A stretch of DNA of 64,000 bases from Pirellulales bacterium (GCA_016935315.1 JAFGRD010000037.1:29155-93154); one strand, 5' to 3'; counted from the stretch's first letter, positions 45,385 to 57,100 are shown. The notes: generated by a model from the sequence alone, not told the origin. Made by a program: numbers and translations.

Positions 45385-48300
45385 CTACCGCCCGGCCGGT
45401 GAGGCGGGCAACGTTTGGACCACGCGCAGGCCATAGCTGGACAGTCCGCGGGTGGGTAAGTCCTTCCGGCTGCGATACGCCGATCGGCACTCCAGCTCAT
45501 AGAAGCACCAGCCACCGCCGCGGAGGACGTGCAGCCCGTCGAACCAGTCGCGGGTGAGATCCTCGGGATAGTCGCCGTACACGTCGTGGCACCATTCGTA
45601 GGCGTTGCCGTGCATGTCGAACAGTCCGCGGGGATTCGGCCGCAGCAGTCTGTCGGGCGGGCGCGTCCGTCCGCCGGAATTGCCGAAGTACCACGCGTAG
45701 GCGCCCAGCAGCGTGCGGTCCGCGCCGAAGCTGTAGTCCGTGCGGGTCCCGCAACGGCAGGCATATTCCCATTCCCGCTCGGTCGGCAGGCGAAAACCGG
45801 GCCGATCCAGACGACATTCCATCCGTGCCGGGTATCGTACGGCCCCTTGCGGAGAAAGGCGGAATTCCTGGACGGCATAGCACTGATCGTCCTCCGACAT
45901 GCCGGCCTGCTCGGTCAACCAACGACAAAACATCACCGCGTCGAGCCAGTAGACGCCCATCATGGCGTGCTCCGCCGTGGGCGAGAATTCGTCGGCAATC
46001 TTGGCAAGCGCTCGGCCTTCCCGCTGCAAATAGGCTTCAAACTGCCGGCGGGTGACTTCGCGGTCGGCCATGGCGAAGGGGCGGGCGATCTCCGCCTCGT
46101 GGAGGCGTTCGTCGAGCTGATGGTCTTCCTCCGACTCCGGCGACCCCATCGTGAACGTGCCCGGCCGAAAGACGACAAGGGTCGTCCATTCCCCGCCCAG
46201 CTTCTGCCGAAACCAGGTTCGCCGTCCGGTGGGATCGGGCTCCAGCGGCGTCTCATCCGCCGCAGCCATCTCGTGGGTCAACTCCCACTCGTGCAGCAGC
46301 CATTGGCACGCGCCATGGACCGCCGACTCGGGAGCGCCGCGATGCCAATCGACGAGTGTCTTCAGAAGCGATTCCCGCTGCGAATCGAGGAAATCCCGGC
46401 GGAGATCGAATTCGCCGAGCGCCAGCAACAGCGAGTAGCGTGAGATCTCGTCCTTGGCCAGGTCGAGACAGGCCAGCAAATCGGCCGCCCGGACACCTCG
46501 GGCCTTCAGTCCGTGGATGAACTGAGTGACGGCCTCGCGGTCTTCTTCACATCCCTGAAAGATGCGCATCGCTTCCGCCGGCATTCCCAGCCGGATCAGC
46601 GTGACGGCGGCTCCCGCTCGGCGCCGGGCGAGCGTCGCGCGGTCGGGGGAGCCGATCGCCGCCGGCGGCCGGTCGAGGATCTGCCGCAGCCTGGCATGAG
46701 CGGCGTGATGATGTGGTGCCGGACCAGCCAGGGCGGAAAAGAGGACCTCGTATTGGGGGGCCAGCGCGTCGGCGGCCAGTTCGACCAATTGCCGCGGCCG
46801 GTCGGCGGCGAAATCGGCCAAGGCGGTAGCGGCCGCGCTGCGAATCGTCTCGGTCTGGTCGGCGTCGCGGAAGACGGCCTCAAGCGGTCCCAGCAGCCTC
46901 GGCCTCAGCGGCCTGAGGTAGTCTCGCAACGTCCGCTGGTCGTCGGCGTTGGCTCGCAACAACGACGCCGCCAGAAACTCGGCATCTTCGGCCGACCACT
47001 TCGGCGACTCGGGCACGTACTCGGCCAAAGCCATACCGGCGCGGAAGCGCACGGCGGGATCTTGCACCGGATCGCGCAAGACGTCCCAGAAACTGGGGAC
47101 CCAACCGGCGCCGTGCGGCTTCAGACTATCGCGAATCAGCGAGAAGAATGCGAAATCACCATCCAGCAGCCGTCGGCCGAGGTCGTCGGCCAGGCTCTCG
47201 TCGGAAGGCAGCAAAGCCAAGGCCGCCCGGAGTCGCTCTTGGGAACCCGCGGCGGTGTCCGCAGCAACGACCCGCAGCCGGGGGTTGACCCAGCGGCGGT
47301 AAAGGGGCAGGTCTTCGTCGATCAGCTTTCCCAACTCCGACGGTGCCGCTGCCAGAATGGCCTGGCCGAGGCGGCGTCCCTGAATTCGCCCGTTGGCCTC
47401 CCAGGTCGCCCAGCCGAGGATCGCGAGCAGCACGGCCAACACCAGGGCCGTCGTTCCATAGCGCCTCGTGGCGGCGCGAACGACCTCGCGCTCCTCCGGC
47501 CGCTGCTGCCTTCCGGGCACAGCGGCGCGGATCCGCAGATATTCCAGCGGCGAGGGCAGGAATCGGCGGTCTCTGGTGCGTTGCCACTGGGCCGTGCGCT
47601 GCTGGAGGCAAAGCCGGGCCCGGCCGCGCCACGATTCCCGTTGCTTCTGCGTCAGCCACTGCCGCAACGGGAGTATCACGTAATCGTGGCTGAGCTGGTA
47701 GTATCGCTCGTCCGACCGCTCGAGTGCGGGATTCGGGCCGGACTGCTCGCGGCCTTCCGGGTCGGTCGGCGTAATCAGCCTCAAATCGGCGTCCAAAATG
47801 CGCAGCAGCTCGTCGAAGTCCGCCGGTCGTTGGGCGTAGCCCGAAACCTCCAGCAACTCTCCATAGGAGCACATGCGCCCCTTGATATCGGCCGTGTGAT
47901 CGGGCAAGAGTCCCTGGAGAACCGCCCGGGCGGCCTGCTGGTGAAAGCGGTGCTGGGGGTTGGCGGTGCGGGCTCCGAATGACTCTTCCAGAAACGCGAC
48001 GCCCAGCCCCTCCAATCCGCCGACTCGCCGGAGCGTGGCCGGCGTCCACGGCCTGTTTTTGACCATCTCGGCAAACAGGCTCAGGCGAACCGGCACCACC
48101 TTGTCGTCCCGGACCAGCCCGGCGACGGCACGATCCAGAAACGCCCGTTGCTCGGCGGTCGTCTCGCCACGGGCCTCCGGCAGACAGCCGAAAGCCTGTC
48201 CGAACTCGGTCAACACTCTCTTCGCGTGGCGCGGGTCGAACAGGTCGACCAGGGCGATGTTTCGTTCCTCGATGAGCTGCACCTCCAGCGCGTGCAGGAA

Positions 48301-50184
48301 TCGGGTGACGGCCAGCCAGAAATCGTCTCGCACCAGAATCAGGCACTGGAGCCGCTGCCCGTCGCATTGCCGCAAGGCGTCGACCAGCTCCGTATTCTCG
48401 TGGGCGTGGTGCGCGTGTAACCACTGCTCGAATTGATCGAGCACGATCAACACCTTGCGATCCGGCCATGCAATCCTCTCCGCCCTCAGGCTCGCAATCG
48501 CTTGGGCGAGGTTCAGGCCGTCGGGCACGTGCGGACAGGCCTTCCGCAACTCCCTCCAGAGGCGCGGCTCGGTGGCGTCGGCAACCGCCTCGACGTAGAC
48601 CGGAACCACGTGCTCGGCCAGCCGCGGCAACAGCCCCGCCTTGACCAGCGACGACTTGCCGCAGCCCGACGGGCCGTAGATCAGGCCGCAACTGAAGCCC
48701 CCGTCGGGATCTTCGATGCGCGATTTCCAGAACCGGACGTTTTCGGGCAGTCCGTCCCGGTCGCGCGGGCCGGCCAGCAACTCGAGAAAGAAGTCCTTGT
48801 CCTCTGCGGAGAACGACCGCAAGCCTTTGGGGACGATCTTCACGGGCGACCACGGCCCGGCATAGGAGGCGGACGAAGCGGCGGGCGAGACGGAAGACCC
48901 GGTACGCAGATCGGCGAGCCGGCGGTCGGAGAACGACCCTCCTGCGGCGTCCACGAGGTGCTCCTGCCGGGAACCGCCGGCGCTGCCCCTCTCGTGCGTC
49001 TGCATCCAATGGTGGAGATCGTTGGCCAACTCCATGGCCGTCGAATAGCGGTCGGTCATCCGCTTCGAGAGACACTTCAAGCAGATGCGCTCCAACTCAT
49101 AGGGAATCGACCCGTCGATCTGCCGCAGCGGCGCAGGCTGGCGATACTGGACTTGTGCGAACAGCTCTTCCGCGTTACGTCCCGCGAAGGGGCGCCGCAG
49201 CGTCAAGAGTTCGTAGAGCACGACGCCAAGGCTCCAGACGTCGGTGCGGCCGTCCAGACGGTGCGTCTCTCCGCGGACCTGCTCGGGAGCCATGTAGGCC
49301 GGCGTGCCACCGATCTCGCCGGCCAGCCAACGCTGCGTGTCGCTGTAAACGGCCAGCCCGAAATCGGCCACGTAGAAGCTCCCCTTGGCGTCGACCAGGA
49401 TGTTGTTGGGCTTCAGATCCCGGTGCACCAGCCCTTGCGTGTGGGCGTGGTAAACGGCCTCGGCCACCGTGGCGATGCCGGTCACCGCTGGTCGAAGCGC
49501 CAGCCGCTGGCACTCGGCCCACTGCTTCAGCGACCGGCCGGGCACGTACTCCATCACCATGTAGCAGCGACCCGCTTCGTCGCGCCCCACGTCGTGGACG
49601 GCCACGATGGCCGGGTGCCTGAGCTTCGCCAGCGTTCGCGCCTCGCTCTGCAGCGTCTCGAAGGCGTGCTGGGACGAGAAGCGTTTCGCGTCGAGGAACT
49701 TGATCGCGACCGGCCGGTCCAGATCGGCGTCGTGGCCGAGGAAGACCATGCCGAAACCGCCCTTGCCCAGCATCTCGCGAAGCTCGTATCGGCCCACCTT
49801 TTCGCCCGGTGCGGGCTCGCGCATCTCGACGGCCGCCGGTCCTCCGGAGGCGGCCGCCCTCCAATCCGTCGTCTCCGTGGTCGAGCCCCGCGGCGTGGCC
49901 TCGGCAAATACCTGCTCGATCAGGTCGCCGGCATCGGCAAACCGCGATTGATACTCGCTGGGCTCGGGCGTCTCACCACGGCGGCGTCGGTAGTCGAGCT
50001 CCAGCAGCAACAGGTCGTGCAGCAGGACCGGCCTTCCCTGCTCCGAAACGTCGGTGAGAAACGCCTCGATGCGGGGCCTTTCGCCCGATTTCCACATGGT
50101 CTCGAATCGGTCGCAGAGACGGTCGATCTGCTCCAGCAGCGAGGTTTCCAGCGAATCGCAGTCTCGCGGCCGGTTCGGCGTCAC
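45385..50184 (-). CDS. Ser/Thr protein kinase - STAND NTPase - SUMF1-domain fusion
   Basis: A 1599-residue signalling protein. Residues 1-120 are a planctomycete kinase N-terminal region. The Hanks-type kinase domain (about 131-395) is complete: GKGGFG (140-145), K162, HRDLKPNN with D256, DFG at 274-276 and APEQ. At about 504-511 GPSGCGKSS is a Walker A loop, with VLIVLDQFEQW (about 577-587) as Walker B, marking a STAND-type NTPase. A membrane segment (about 910-930) precedes a HEAT-like helical region (about 940-1310), and a SUMF1/formylglycine-generating-enzyme-like domain ends the protein (about 1330-1595, FRPGTFTMGSPE, RLPTEREWEYACR, NAYEWCHD). It starts at GTG 50184, overlapping the sigma stop as GTGA with AGGAGATGG upstream, so the two are translationally coupled. 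Confidence 0.88.
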   Translation of the reverse strand: MTPNRPRDCDSLETSLLEQIDRLCDRFETMWKSGERPRIEAFLTDVSEQGRPVLLHDLLLLELDYRRRRGETPEPSEYQSRFADAGDLIEQVFAEATPRGSTTETTDWRAAASGGPAAVEMREPAPGEKVGRYELREMLGKGGFGMVFLGHDADLDRPVAIKFLDAKRFSSQHAFETLQSEARTLAKLRHPAIVAVHDVGRDEAGRCYMVMEYVPGRSLKQWAECQRLALRPAVTGIATVAEAVYHAHTQGLVHRDLKPNNILVDAKGSFYVADFGLAVYSDTQRWLAGEIGGTPAYMAPEQVRGETHRLDGRTDVWSLGVVLYELLTLRRPFAGRNAEELFAQVQYRQPAPLRQIDGSIPYELERICLKCLSKRMTDRYSTAMELANDLHHWMQTHERGSAGGSRQEHLVDAAGGSFSDRRLADLRTGSSVSPAASSASYAGPWSPVKIVPKGLRSFSAEDKDFFLELLAGPRDRDGLPENVRFWKSRIEDPDGGFSCGLIYGPSGCGKSSLVKAGLLPRLAEHVVPVYVEAVADATEPRLWRELRKACPHVPDGLNLAQAIASLRAERIAWPDRKVLIVLDQFEQWLHAHHAHENTELVDALRQCDGQRLQCLILVRDDFWLAVTRFLHALEVQLIEERNIALVDLFDPRHAKRVLTEFGQAFGCLPEARGETTAEQRAFLDRAVAGLVRDDKVVPVRLSLFAEMVKNRPWTPATLRRVGGLEGLGVAFLEESFGARTANPQHRFHQQAARAVLQGLLPDHTADIKGRMCSYGELLEVSGYAQRPADFDELLRILDADLRLITPTDPEGREQSGPNPALERSDERYYQLSHDYVILPLRQWLTQKQRESWRGRARLCLQQRTAQWQRTRDRRFLPSPLEYLRIRAAVPGRQQRPEEREVVRAATRRYGTTALVLAVLLAILGWATWEANGRIQGRRLGQAILAAAPSELGKLIDEDLPLYRRWVNPRLRVVAADTAAGSQERLRAALALLPSDESLADDLGRRLLDGDFAFFSLIRDSLKPHGAGWVPSFWDVLRDPVQDPAVRFRAGMALAEYVPESPKWSAEDAEFLAASLLRANADDQRTLRDYLRPLRPRLLGPLEAVFRDADQTETIRSAAATALADFAADRPRQLVELAADALAPQYEVLFSALAGPAPHHHAAHARLRQILDRPPAAIGSPDRATLARRRAGAAVTLIRLGMPAEAMRIFQGCEEDREAVTQFIHGLKARGVRAADLLACLDLAKDEISRYSLLLALGEFDLRRDFLDSQRESLLKTLVDWHRGAPESAVHGACQWLLHEWELTHEMAAADETPLEPDPTGRRTWFRQKLGGEWTTLVVFRPGTFTMGSPESEEDHQLDERLHEAEIARPFAMADREVTRRQFEAYLQREGRALAKIADEFSPTAEHAMMGVYWLDAVMFCRWLTEQAGMSEDDQCYAVQEFRLSPQGAVRYPARMECRLDRPGFRLPTEREWEYACRCGTRTDYSFGADRTLLGAYAWYFGNSGGRTRPPDRLLRPNPRGLFDMHGNAYEWCHDVYGDYPEDLTRDWFDGLHVLRGGGWCFYELECRSAYRSRKDLPTRGLSSYGLRVVQTLPASPAGR

Positions 50185-50792
50185 GGCTCCATCTCCTGCG
50201 ACCATTTCCGTCGGATCAAATGGAGCTTGCGTTCGATGGTCCGCAGCGAGCAATCGAGCCGGTCGGCGATCTCCCCGTTGCTGAAACCCTCCATCTTCCA
50301 GAGCGCAAGGCGGCAAAGCGTCTCGTCGTCCAACAGGTCGAGCAGCCGCTGGAACTCCTCGGCGGCCAGCGCGGCGAATTCGGGAGTGGGCATCTGGCCG
50401 ACGATCTGGTCGATCTCCGGCGTGCTCGAGTCGAAGCGGCCCGGCGCCGAGACGCCCCCGCCCCGCGGCTTGCCGCCCCCTCGTTTCTGCCGGCGCTGGT
50501 GATGGATCTGGTCGGCCGCCCTCCATGCCGTGATCGAGACCAGAAGCCGCCAGAGATCGTCGCGGTCGCGCAGTTGCGGGAAGCACCCCCGCGTGGCCGC
50601 CCGGCAGAAGCCGTCGAAGGCGATCAACGCCACGTCTTCCTCGTCGGCTACCCGGCGCGACGAGCCGGCAAGCTTCCGGCGGGCCAGCCGCACTAGTTGG
50701 TCGAAATAGCGCTCCCAGAGCTTTTGGGCCGCTAGCTGGTCCCCTTCCTTCAACGCACCGATCCACGTGGTAACCGAACCGCTTTGCGACAC
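50181..50792 (-). CDS. ECF-type RNA polymerase sigma factor
   Basis: A 203-residue sigma70-family factor of the planctomycete ECF type. The region-2-like part has FDGFCRAATRGCFPQLRDRD and the basic RRQKRGGGKPRGGG; region 4 is a clear helix-turn-helix (EGFSNGEIADRLDCSLRTIE, then RKLHLIRRKW). In planctomycetes such sigma factors are often encoded beside Ser/Thr kinases (ECF-STK groups) and are thought to be controlled by them. Its TGA overlaps the GTG of the kinase fusion. GTG 50792 is chosen because GGAG lies about 8 bp upstream and the family N-terminus (VTTWIGALKEGD) follows. It is divergent from the protease giant. Confidence 0.85.
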   Translation of the reverse strand: MSQSGSVTTWIGALKEGDQLAAQKLWERYFDQLVRLARRKLAGSSRRVADEEDVALIAFDGFCRAATRGCFPQLRDRDDLWRLLVSITAWRAADQIHHQRRQKRGGGKPRGGGVSAPGRFDSSTPEIDQIVGQMPTPEFAALAAEEFQRLLDLLDDETLCRLALWKMEGFSNGEIADRLDCSLRTIERKLHLIRRKWSQEMEP

Positions 50793-51058
50793 TTCCTGCT
50801 CTCCGAGGGACCGCGACCTCACCGCCCTTCTGCCACGTTCGACGGCGCACAAGTCTTAGTGTACCCCCTCGGAGAGATGAATTACAGCCAACTTGCCTCC
50901 CAGCCCCTGTCGCCTAAGCGGCGTGAAAAACCCATATTGTCCGCCGCAAAGGTCTTGCGGCGAACCATGGCGGGCAACGCGTCTGATTCTAGATATCCGT
51001 TACAGAGGGCGTCCCATTTCAGCGCCGGCGAGTCGTCCGATCGTCTGTCACAATCTGC

Positions 51059-51098
51059 TTGACAAAGGCACCGCAGATACTTACCATAGGGGGTAAGT
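51059..51098 (+). promoter_or_regulatory. Promoter with overlapping palindrome upstream of the protease giant
   Basis: A perfect TTGACA (51059-51064) and TACCAT (51082-51087, 4/6) are 17 bp apart. ACTTACC (51079-51085) and GGTAAGT (51092-51098) form a 7-bp inverted repeat that covers the -10 box, a typical operator position. The rest of 50793-51186 holds no recognisable gene. Confidence 0.55.
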
Positions 51099-51186
51099 GC
51101 TCGGGGCATACCTTGGGCAATGCAGGCACGTGGTGGATCGATCGTCGCTCGGCCCGCGCTGAATGACCGCCCATGGGGGCGTGACC

Positions 51187-54100
51187 ATGCGATCGCCGTT
51201 TCGACGAAGTGAGAAGAGGTGGCCAACCGGGTTGGCGCTGCGCGCTCGGTGTGCCGTGCCGCGCGTCCGGCGCCCCTTGCGATTCGAGCACCTGGAAGAC
51301 CGGCGTCTGCTGTCGATCGCCGCGCCTGGCCAAACGGTGGCCGGTCCAGCGCTGCAAACCGCTCTGGACACGTTCTATTGGGCCGACGGGCGACAAATCC
51401 CGCTGCTTGTGGCCCGGGACGCGGAGGCCAACAAGGCCTCGCCCGTGTTCGTCAACGCCGAGACCGGGGCCCGAATGACCGTTGGCGACGAGGTCGTGGT
51501 GGCCTTGCAGCCGGGGGTCGATCCGCGCGACGTGCTTGGTGAGGGTTTCGCCGGTTATCGCCGTTTGCTCGGTACCCTCGACCAATACGTGGCCACCGTC
51601 ACCGCCGCGACTGCCGAGGCCACGATCGCCCAAGCCAACCAGCTTCACGGTCTGCCGGAAGTCGTCTGGGCAGTCCCCAATTTCTGCCACGAGTTTCGCT
51701 CCACGACCGACGACCCGCTCTTCGAGGCCCAGTGGCACCTGCACAACACGGGGCAGACGGGCGCCCGCGAGGATGCGGATGCCGATCTGCCCGAGGCCTG
51801 GGCCAGGGCGACCGGCGGCCATTCGGTGGTGATCGCCGTGCTCGACGACGGCGTTCAGACGGATCACCCCGATCTGCCCGTCTTCGGGAACACGGCCGAG
51901 ATCCCGGACAACGGAATCGACGACGACCACAACGGTTGGATCGACGACATCTGCGGCTGGGATTTTCGCCAGGGGGACAACGACCCCAATCCGGCCACCG
52001 AATTCGACAACCATGGAACCGCGGTGGCCGGCGTGGCGGCGGCGGTCGGGAACAACGCTTTGGGGGTGTCCGGGGCGGCGCCCGCCGCGGAAATCCTGCC
52101 CATCAAGATCGCACGCGACGACGGCGGCGATGACCGCGGCTACGCCGATGCGGCCACGATTGCCGAGGCCATTTACTACGCCGCCGGTCGCACGGCCGAC
52201 GGCCTCGGCACGTGGCGCGGGGCCGACGTGATGGTCGTCAGTTGGGCCGGCGGCTCGCCCGATCCCGTCTTGAACGAGGCCTTCGACTGGGCCGCCACCA
52301 GCGGACGCGGCGGCTTGGGCACCGCCGCGTTCTGTGCGGCCGGCAACGAGGCCTCGGGCTACCAGACCCATGCCTGCCAGATTCCAGCCGGCGACTGGGT
52401 CTTTCAGTGGCGTTACGAGAAGGACGCCTCCGGCAATTTCGGCTCCGATACGGCGTGGCTGGCCGACGTCCGGCTACCGGACGGAACCGTCGAACGCTTC
52501 GACGCGCCCGTGCTTCCGCCGGGTTGGTCCACCTCCGGCGACGCCGCTTGGTCCGTGGTCGACGATCCGGCCTACGGCTACGGGGTCGGGCGCTATGCAG
52601 CTCGGGCCGGGACGATCGGCGACGATCAGGTCACCACGCTTCAGTCGCCTGCGGTCACCGTAGATCAGGCCGGTCTGTTGAGCTTCGAGGCGTGGGTTTC
52701 CAGCGAAGCGGATTTCGATCGATTCAGTCTGTACCTTTCGGCGGACGGCGGCAACACGTTCGTCGGCCCGCTAATCAGCGACAGCGGCGTGCCGAGGGTC
52801 CGCAGCAACGTGGCCTATCCGGCCGCTTTGCCCGGCACGATCGCCGTGGGTGCCAGCACCGACTGGGACTATCGGGCAGACTACAGCCAGTACGGCGGCG
52901 CCTTGGACTTCGTGGCCCCCAGCGGCGGCGGGTCGGCGGCCATCACGACCACCGACCGCACCGGCCAGCACGGCTACCACCCGCTCGGCGACACCACGTC
53001 GGCCTTCACCGGCACCTCGGCGGCCGCGCCGTTGGCCGCGGGCGTCGGCGCGCTGCTGTTGGCCGACCATCCGCAGATGACGGCGGCCCAGCTTCGCCAG
53101 GTGCTGAGCGACTCGACCGACCAGATCGGCGACGTGACCTATTCGGCCGGTTTCAATCTGTTCTACGGCCACGGCCGCATCAATGCCGCCCGGGCAATGG
53201 CCACCCGGCCGGATCCGGTCGTGATCCGCGCCACCGACGGTTCCCACGCCGTGGCGGAAGGCCGAACGGGCGACGCCTATTGGATCGTGCTCGGTTCACC
53301 GCCGACAGACGAGGTCACTATCCGTCTGCTCAACGAGGACGGGCAACTCAGCACCGGCGGGCCCCTGGTCTTCACGCCGGAGCGTTGGAACGTGCCCCAG
53401 TTGGCCGAGGTGGGCGCCGTGGACGATCCGCATGTGGAAGACCTGGTCCATGCGGGCGTGATTCGACACGCGGTCTCCAGCAACGACCCGACCTACGACT
53501 CGATCCACGTCCCGGACGTGATCTTCACGATCACCGACAACGACGACCCCGCGACCCCCGCGACGGTCGGCGATCGCGTGTGGCACGACCTGGACGCCGA
53601 CGGGATTCAAGACCCCGGCGAGCCGGGCGTCTTCGGCGTCGAGGTCGCGCTGTACTACGCGGCCGACGACACGCTGGTTGCCGTACAGACGACCGATGCG
53701 TCGGGCCGATACCGGTTCGAGGGCCTTACGCCGGGTGACCACTACTTGCAGTTCCCCGTGCCGGAGGGATTCACGTACAGCCTGCCGGCCCAAGGCGGCG
53801 ATGAGACGCTGGACAGCGACGCCGACGCGGTCACCGGGCGCACGGCCGTCTTCACGTTGCCGGTCAGCCATGACGACCCGACACGAGACGCGGGCCTGGT
53901 TTACCTGCCCGCTTCCATCCGCGGCCGGCAGTTTTACGACGTCGACGGCGACGGCCGGCGAGACGCGGGTGAGCCGGCGTTGGACGGCGGGAAGATCAAG
54001 CTGCTGCACCGCAACGGCCAATTGCTGACGACCGCGACCACCGCCCGTGTCGACCTGGACGGCAACGATCAGATCGACCCGGAGGCCGAATCGGGGCTGT

Positions 54101-57100
54101 ACGCCTTCGAGAACCTGGTTCCCGGCACGTACTACATCGAGCAAGAGATCGCGGCCGACTGGGTGCAGAGCCTGCCTGGCGGACAGGAGGGGTCGGCCCC
54201 CGGCTACATGATCGCGCTTGCCAGCGGTCAGGAGGAGTCCGGCCGCGATTTCGGCACGTATCCGTTGCCGGAAATCGAGGGCGTCGTCTGGCACGATCTC
54301 GACGGCAACGGCATCCGCGACGCCGCCGAGCCGGGCAGGGCGGCGACCGATGTCGCATTGTACCTTGCCGGCGGCGCGCTGGTGGCGACGACTGCCACCG
54401 ACGGCCAGGGGCGGTACCGGTTCGAGGACGTCTCCCCCGGCGACTACTACTTGAAGTTCACGCCACCGGCCGGTTGCTTGCTGGGTTTGCCGGGCCAAGG
54501 AGACGACGAGACGTCGGACAGCGACGCCCATCCCTGGACCGGCATGACTGAGGTGTTCACCCTCTTCGTCACTGCAAACGGCCCCGGGCCGGACGCCGCG
54601 GTCACGTGCCGTCCGGCGACGCTCGAGAGCCGGGCCTTCCATGATCTTGACGAAGACGGAACCTGGGACGCCGCCGAGTCGGGTGTGCCGGGGCTGGACG
54701 TCGAGTTGGTTTATGCCGGAGAAGACGGCGCCTGGGGAGGCGATGACGACGTCTCCGTGGCGACGCAAGCGGCCGATGGTTGTGGGACCTGCACATTTGC
54801 CGACCTTCCGCCGGGGGATTACTATCTGCGGCGGCCGACGCTGGCCGGTGTGGGCTTCAGCAGCGGAGTTGATCCGATCACCACCCGCTCGCCCGTATTC
54901 CGGCTTGCGGCCGGCCAGCGACTGACACACGACACGGGATTGACGTACGAGCCGTGTACCGTTCGAGGGCAGCAGTTCGACGACCGCAACGGCAACGGTT
55001 CGCGCGACCCCGACGAGCCTGGTATCGACGGCTGGACGATCGAGCTGCGGCACCCCGGCGGCCAGCTCTTGGCGACCGCCGTGACCGCCGCTATCGATCT
55101 CGACGGCAACGGCCAGACCGATCCGGCCACCGAGTCGGGCTGGTACTGGTTCGCCGGCTTGCCGACGGGCATCTACCGCGTCGAGCAGCGGATGCCCGAC
55201 GGATGGCAGCAGAGCCGCCCGGTTGTGCCGGCGCCCGGTTACACCGTGCAACTCGACAGCAGCGGCGGGCTGAGCGGGGCCTTTGCCCCGCCGCAGCAGA
55301 TCGCCGACGTCGTCGAGGCCACGTCGGTCTGCGTCGCCGATCTGGACGGCGACGGCGACCTGGACGTCCTGGCGGCCTCCTACTCGGCCGACCGAATCAC
55401 CTGGTGCGAAAACCTCGATGGGGCCGGCACGTTCGGGCCGCCGCGGCTCGTCACCGCGGTCGCCTATGGGGCCAACGCGGTCCATGCCGCCGACCTCGAC
55501 GGCGACGGCGACCTGGACGTGCTCTCGGCGGCCTATTACGGCAACGGTATTGCCTGGTACGAGAATACCGACGGCGAAGGCCATTTCGGTCGGCAACAAG
55601 TGGTCAGCGCCGCGCTGGGGGCCCAGGCGGTCACCACCGCCGACCTGGACGGCGACGGCGACCTGGACGTGCTTTCGGCCGCCTACGGCAACGGCGTCGT
55701 GTGGTGCGAGAACTCGGCCGGCGACGGCAGCGCGTGGACGTCGCACGCGGTGGCCACGGACGTGCTGGCTGCCCGGTCGGTTTGCACGGCCGATCTCGAC
55801 GGCGACGGCGACCTGGACGTGCTCTCCGCCTCGGCCGGCGACGGCAAGCTTGCCTGGTACGCGAACACCGATGCCCGGGGCACCTTCGGCCCGCAGCGGG
55901 TGATCACGGCGACCGCCGCCGAAGCGCTCTCGGTCTGCGCCGCCGATCTGGACGGCGATGGCGACGCGGACGTCCTCTCGGCCTCGTTTCGAGACGATAC
56001 GATCGCCTGGTATGAGAATACCGACTCCCACGGCGCGTTCGGGTCTCCGCGGGTGATGACTCGTGCGGCCGACGGGGCCACCTCGGCGGCGGCCGCCGAT
56101 CTGGACGGCGACGGCGACCTGGACGTCCTGTCGGCCTCCTTTCGCGACGGCGCGGTCGCCTGGTACGAAAACACCGACCGCCGGGGCGCCTTCGGCGCGC
56201 CGCAGGTCATCGTTGCCGGCGCCGACGGGGCCAACGCCGTCGTGGCCGCCGACCTCGACGCCGACGGCGACCTCGATGTGCTTTCGACCGCCTACTACGC
56301 CGGTCAGATAGCATGGTGCGAAAACACTGTGTCCTCGGGCCGGCGGTTCGACTTCGCCAACTACCGGCTCCCCTCGGTCGGCGACCTCGTCTGGCATGAT
56401 CAGAACGGCAATGGCGTCCGCGACCCGGGCGAACCGGGCCGGGCAGGAGCCGGCGTCGAGCTGTTCTACGCCGGCGACGACGGCCGCATCGGTGGGGGCG
56501 ACGACGTCTCGCTGGCCACGGCCGTCACCGGCCCCAACGGCGGCTACCGCTTCGACGGCCTTTCGCCGGGCGGATACTACCTGGAGTTCACGCCCCCCGA
56601 CGGCTTCTTCCTCGGCCTGCAGGACCGGGGAAGCGACGACACGCGGGACAGCGACCCGAATCCCATGACCGGACGAACCGACGTCTTCCAACTGACCATC
56701 GGCGCCGAGGACCTTTCGCGCGACGCCGGCGTGACGACCGAACTGGCGTCGTTCGGGGGCCGCGTGTTTCAGGACCTCGACGACGACGGAATCCGCGATG
56801 CCGGCGAGCCGGGCGTCCTGGGCGTCGGGGTAGCCCTCTGGTGGGCCGGCGCCGACGCGGCACCGGGAGGCGGCGACGACGCGCCGTTGGGTGCTTGCCT
56901 TACCGACACGGACGGCAGTTACCGTTTCATCGATCTGCGGCCCGGCGCGTACTACGTGCAGTTGCCCGTGCTGCCCGGCGTCCCCTTCAGCCCGCAAGAC
57001 CAGGGCGACGACACCTGCGACAGCGACGTCGATCCGGGTACCGGTCGCACGCCCGCTTTCACGCTCGGTCCCGGCCCGGACAATCCGTCGCCCGACGCCG

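Noticed and set aside
48433..50502. A 689-residue plus-strand open frame opposite the kinase
   Set aside because: The minus strand encodes a complete kinase and NTPase with all key motifs; this frame has no recognisable domain.
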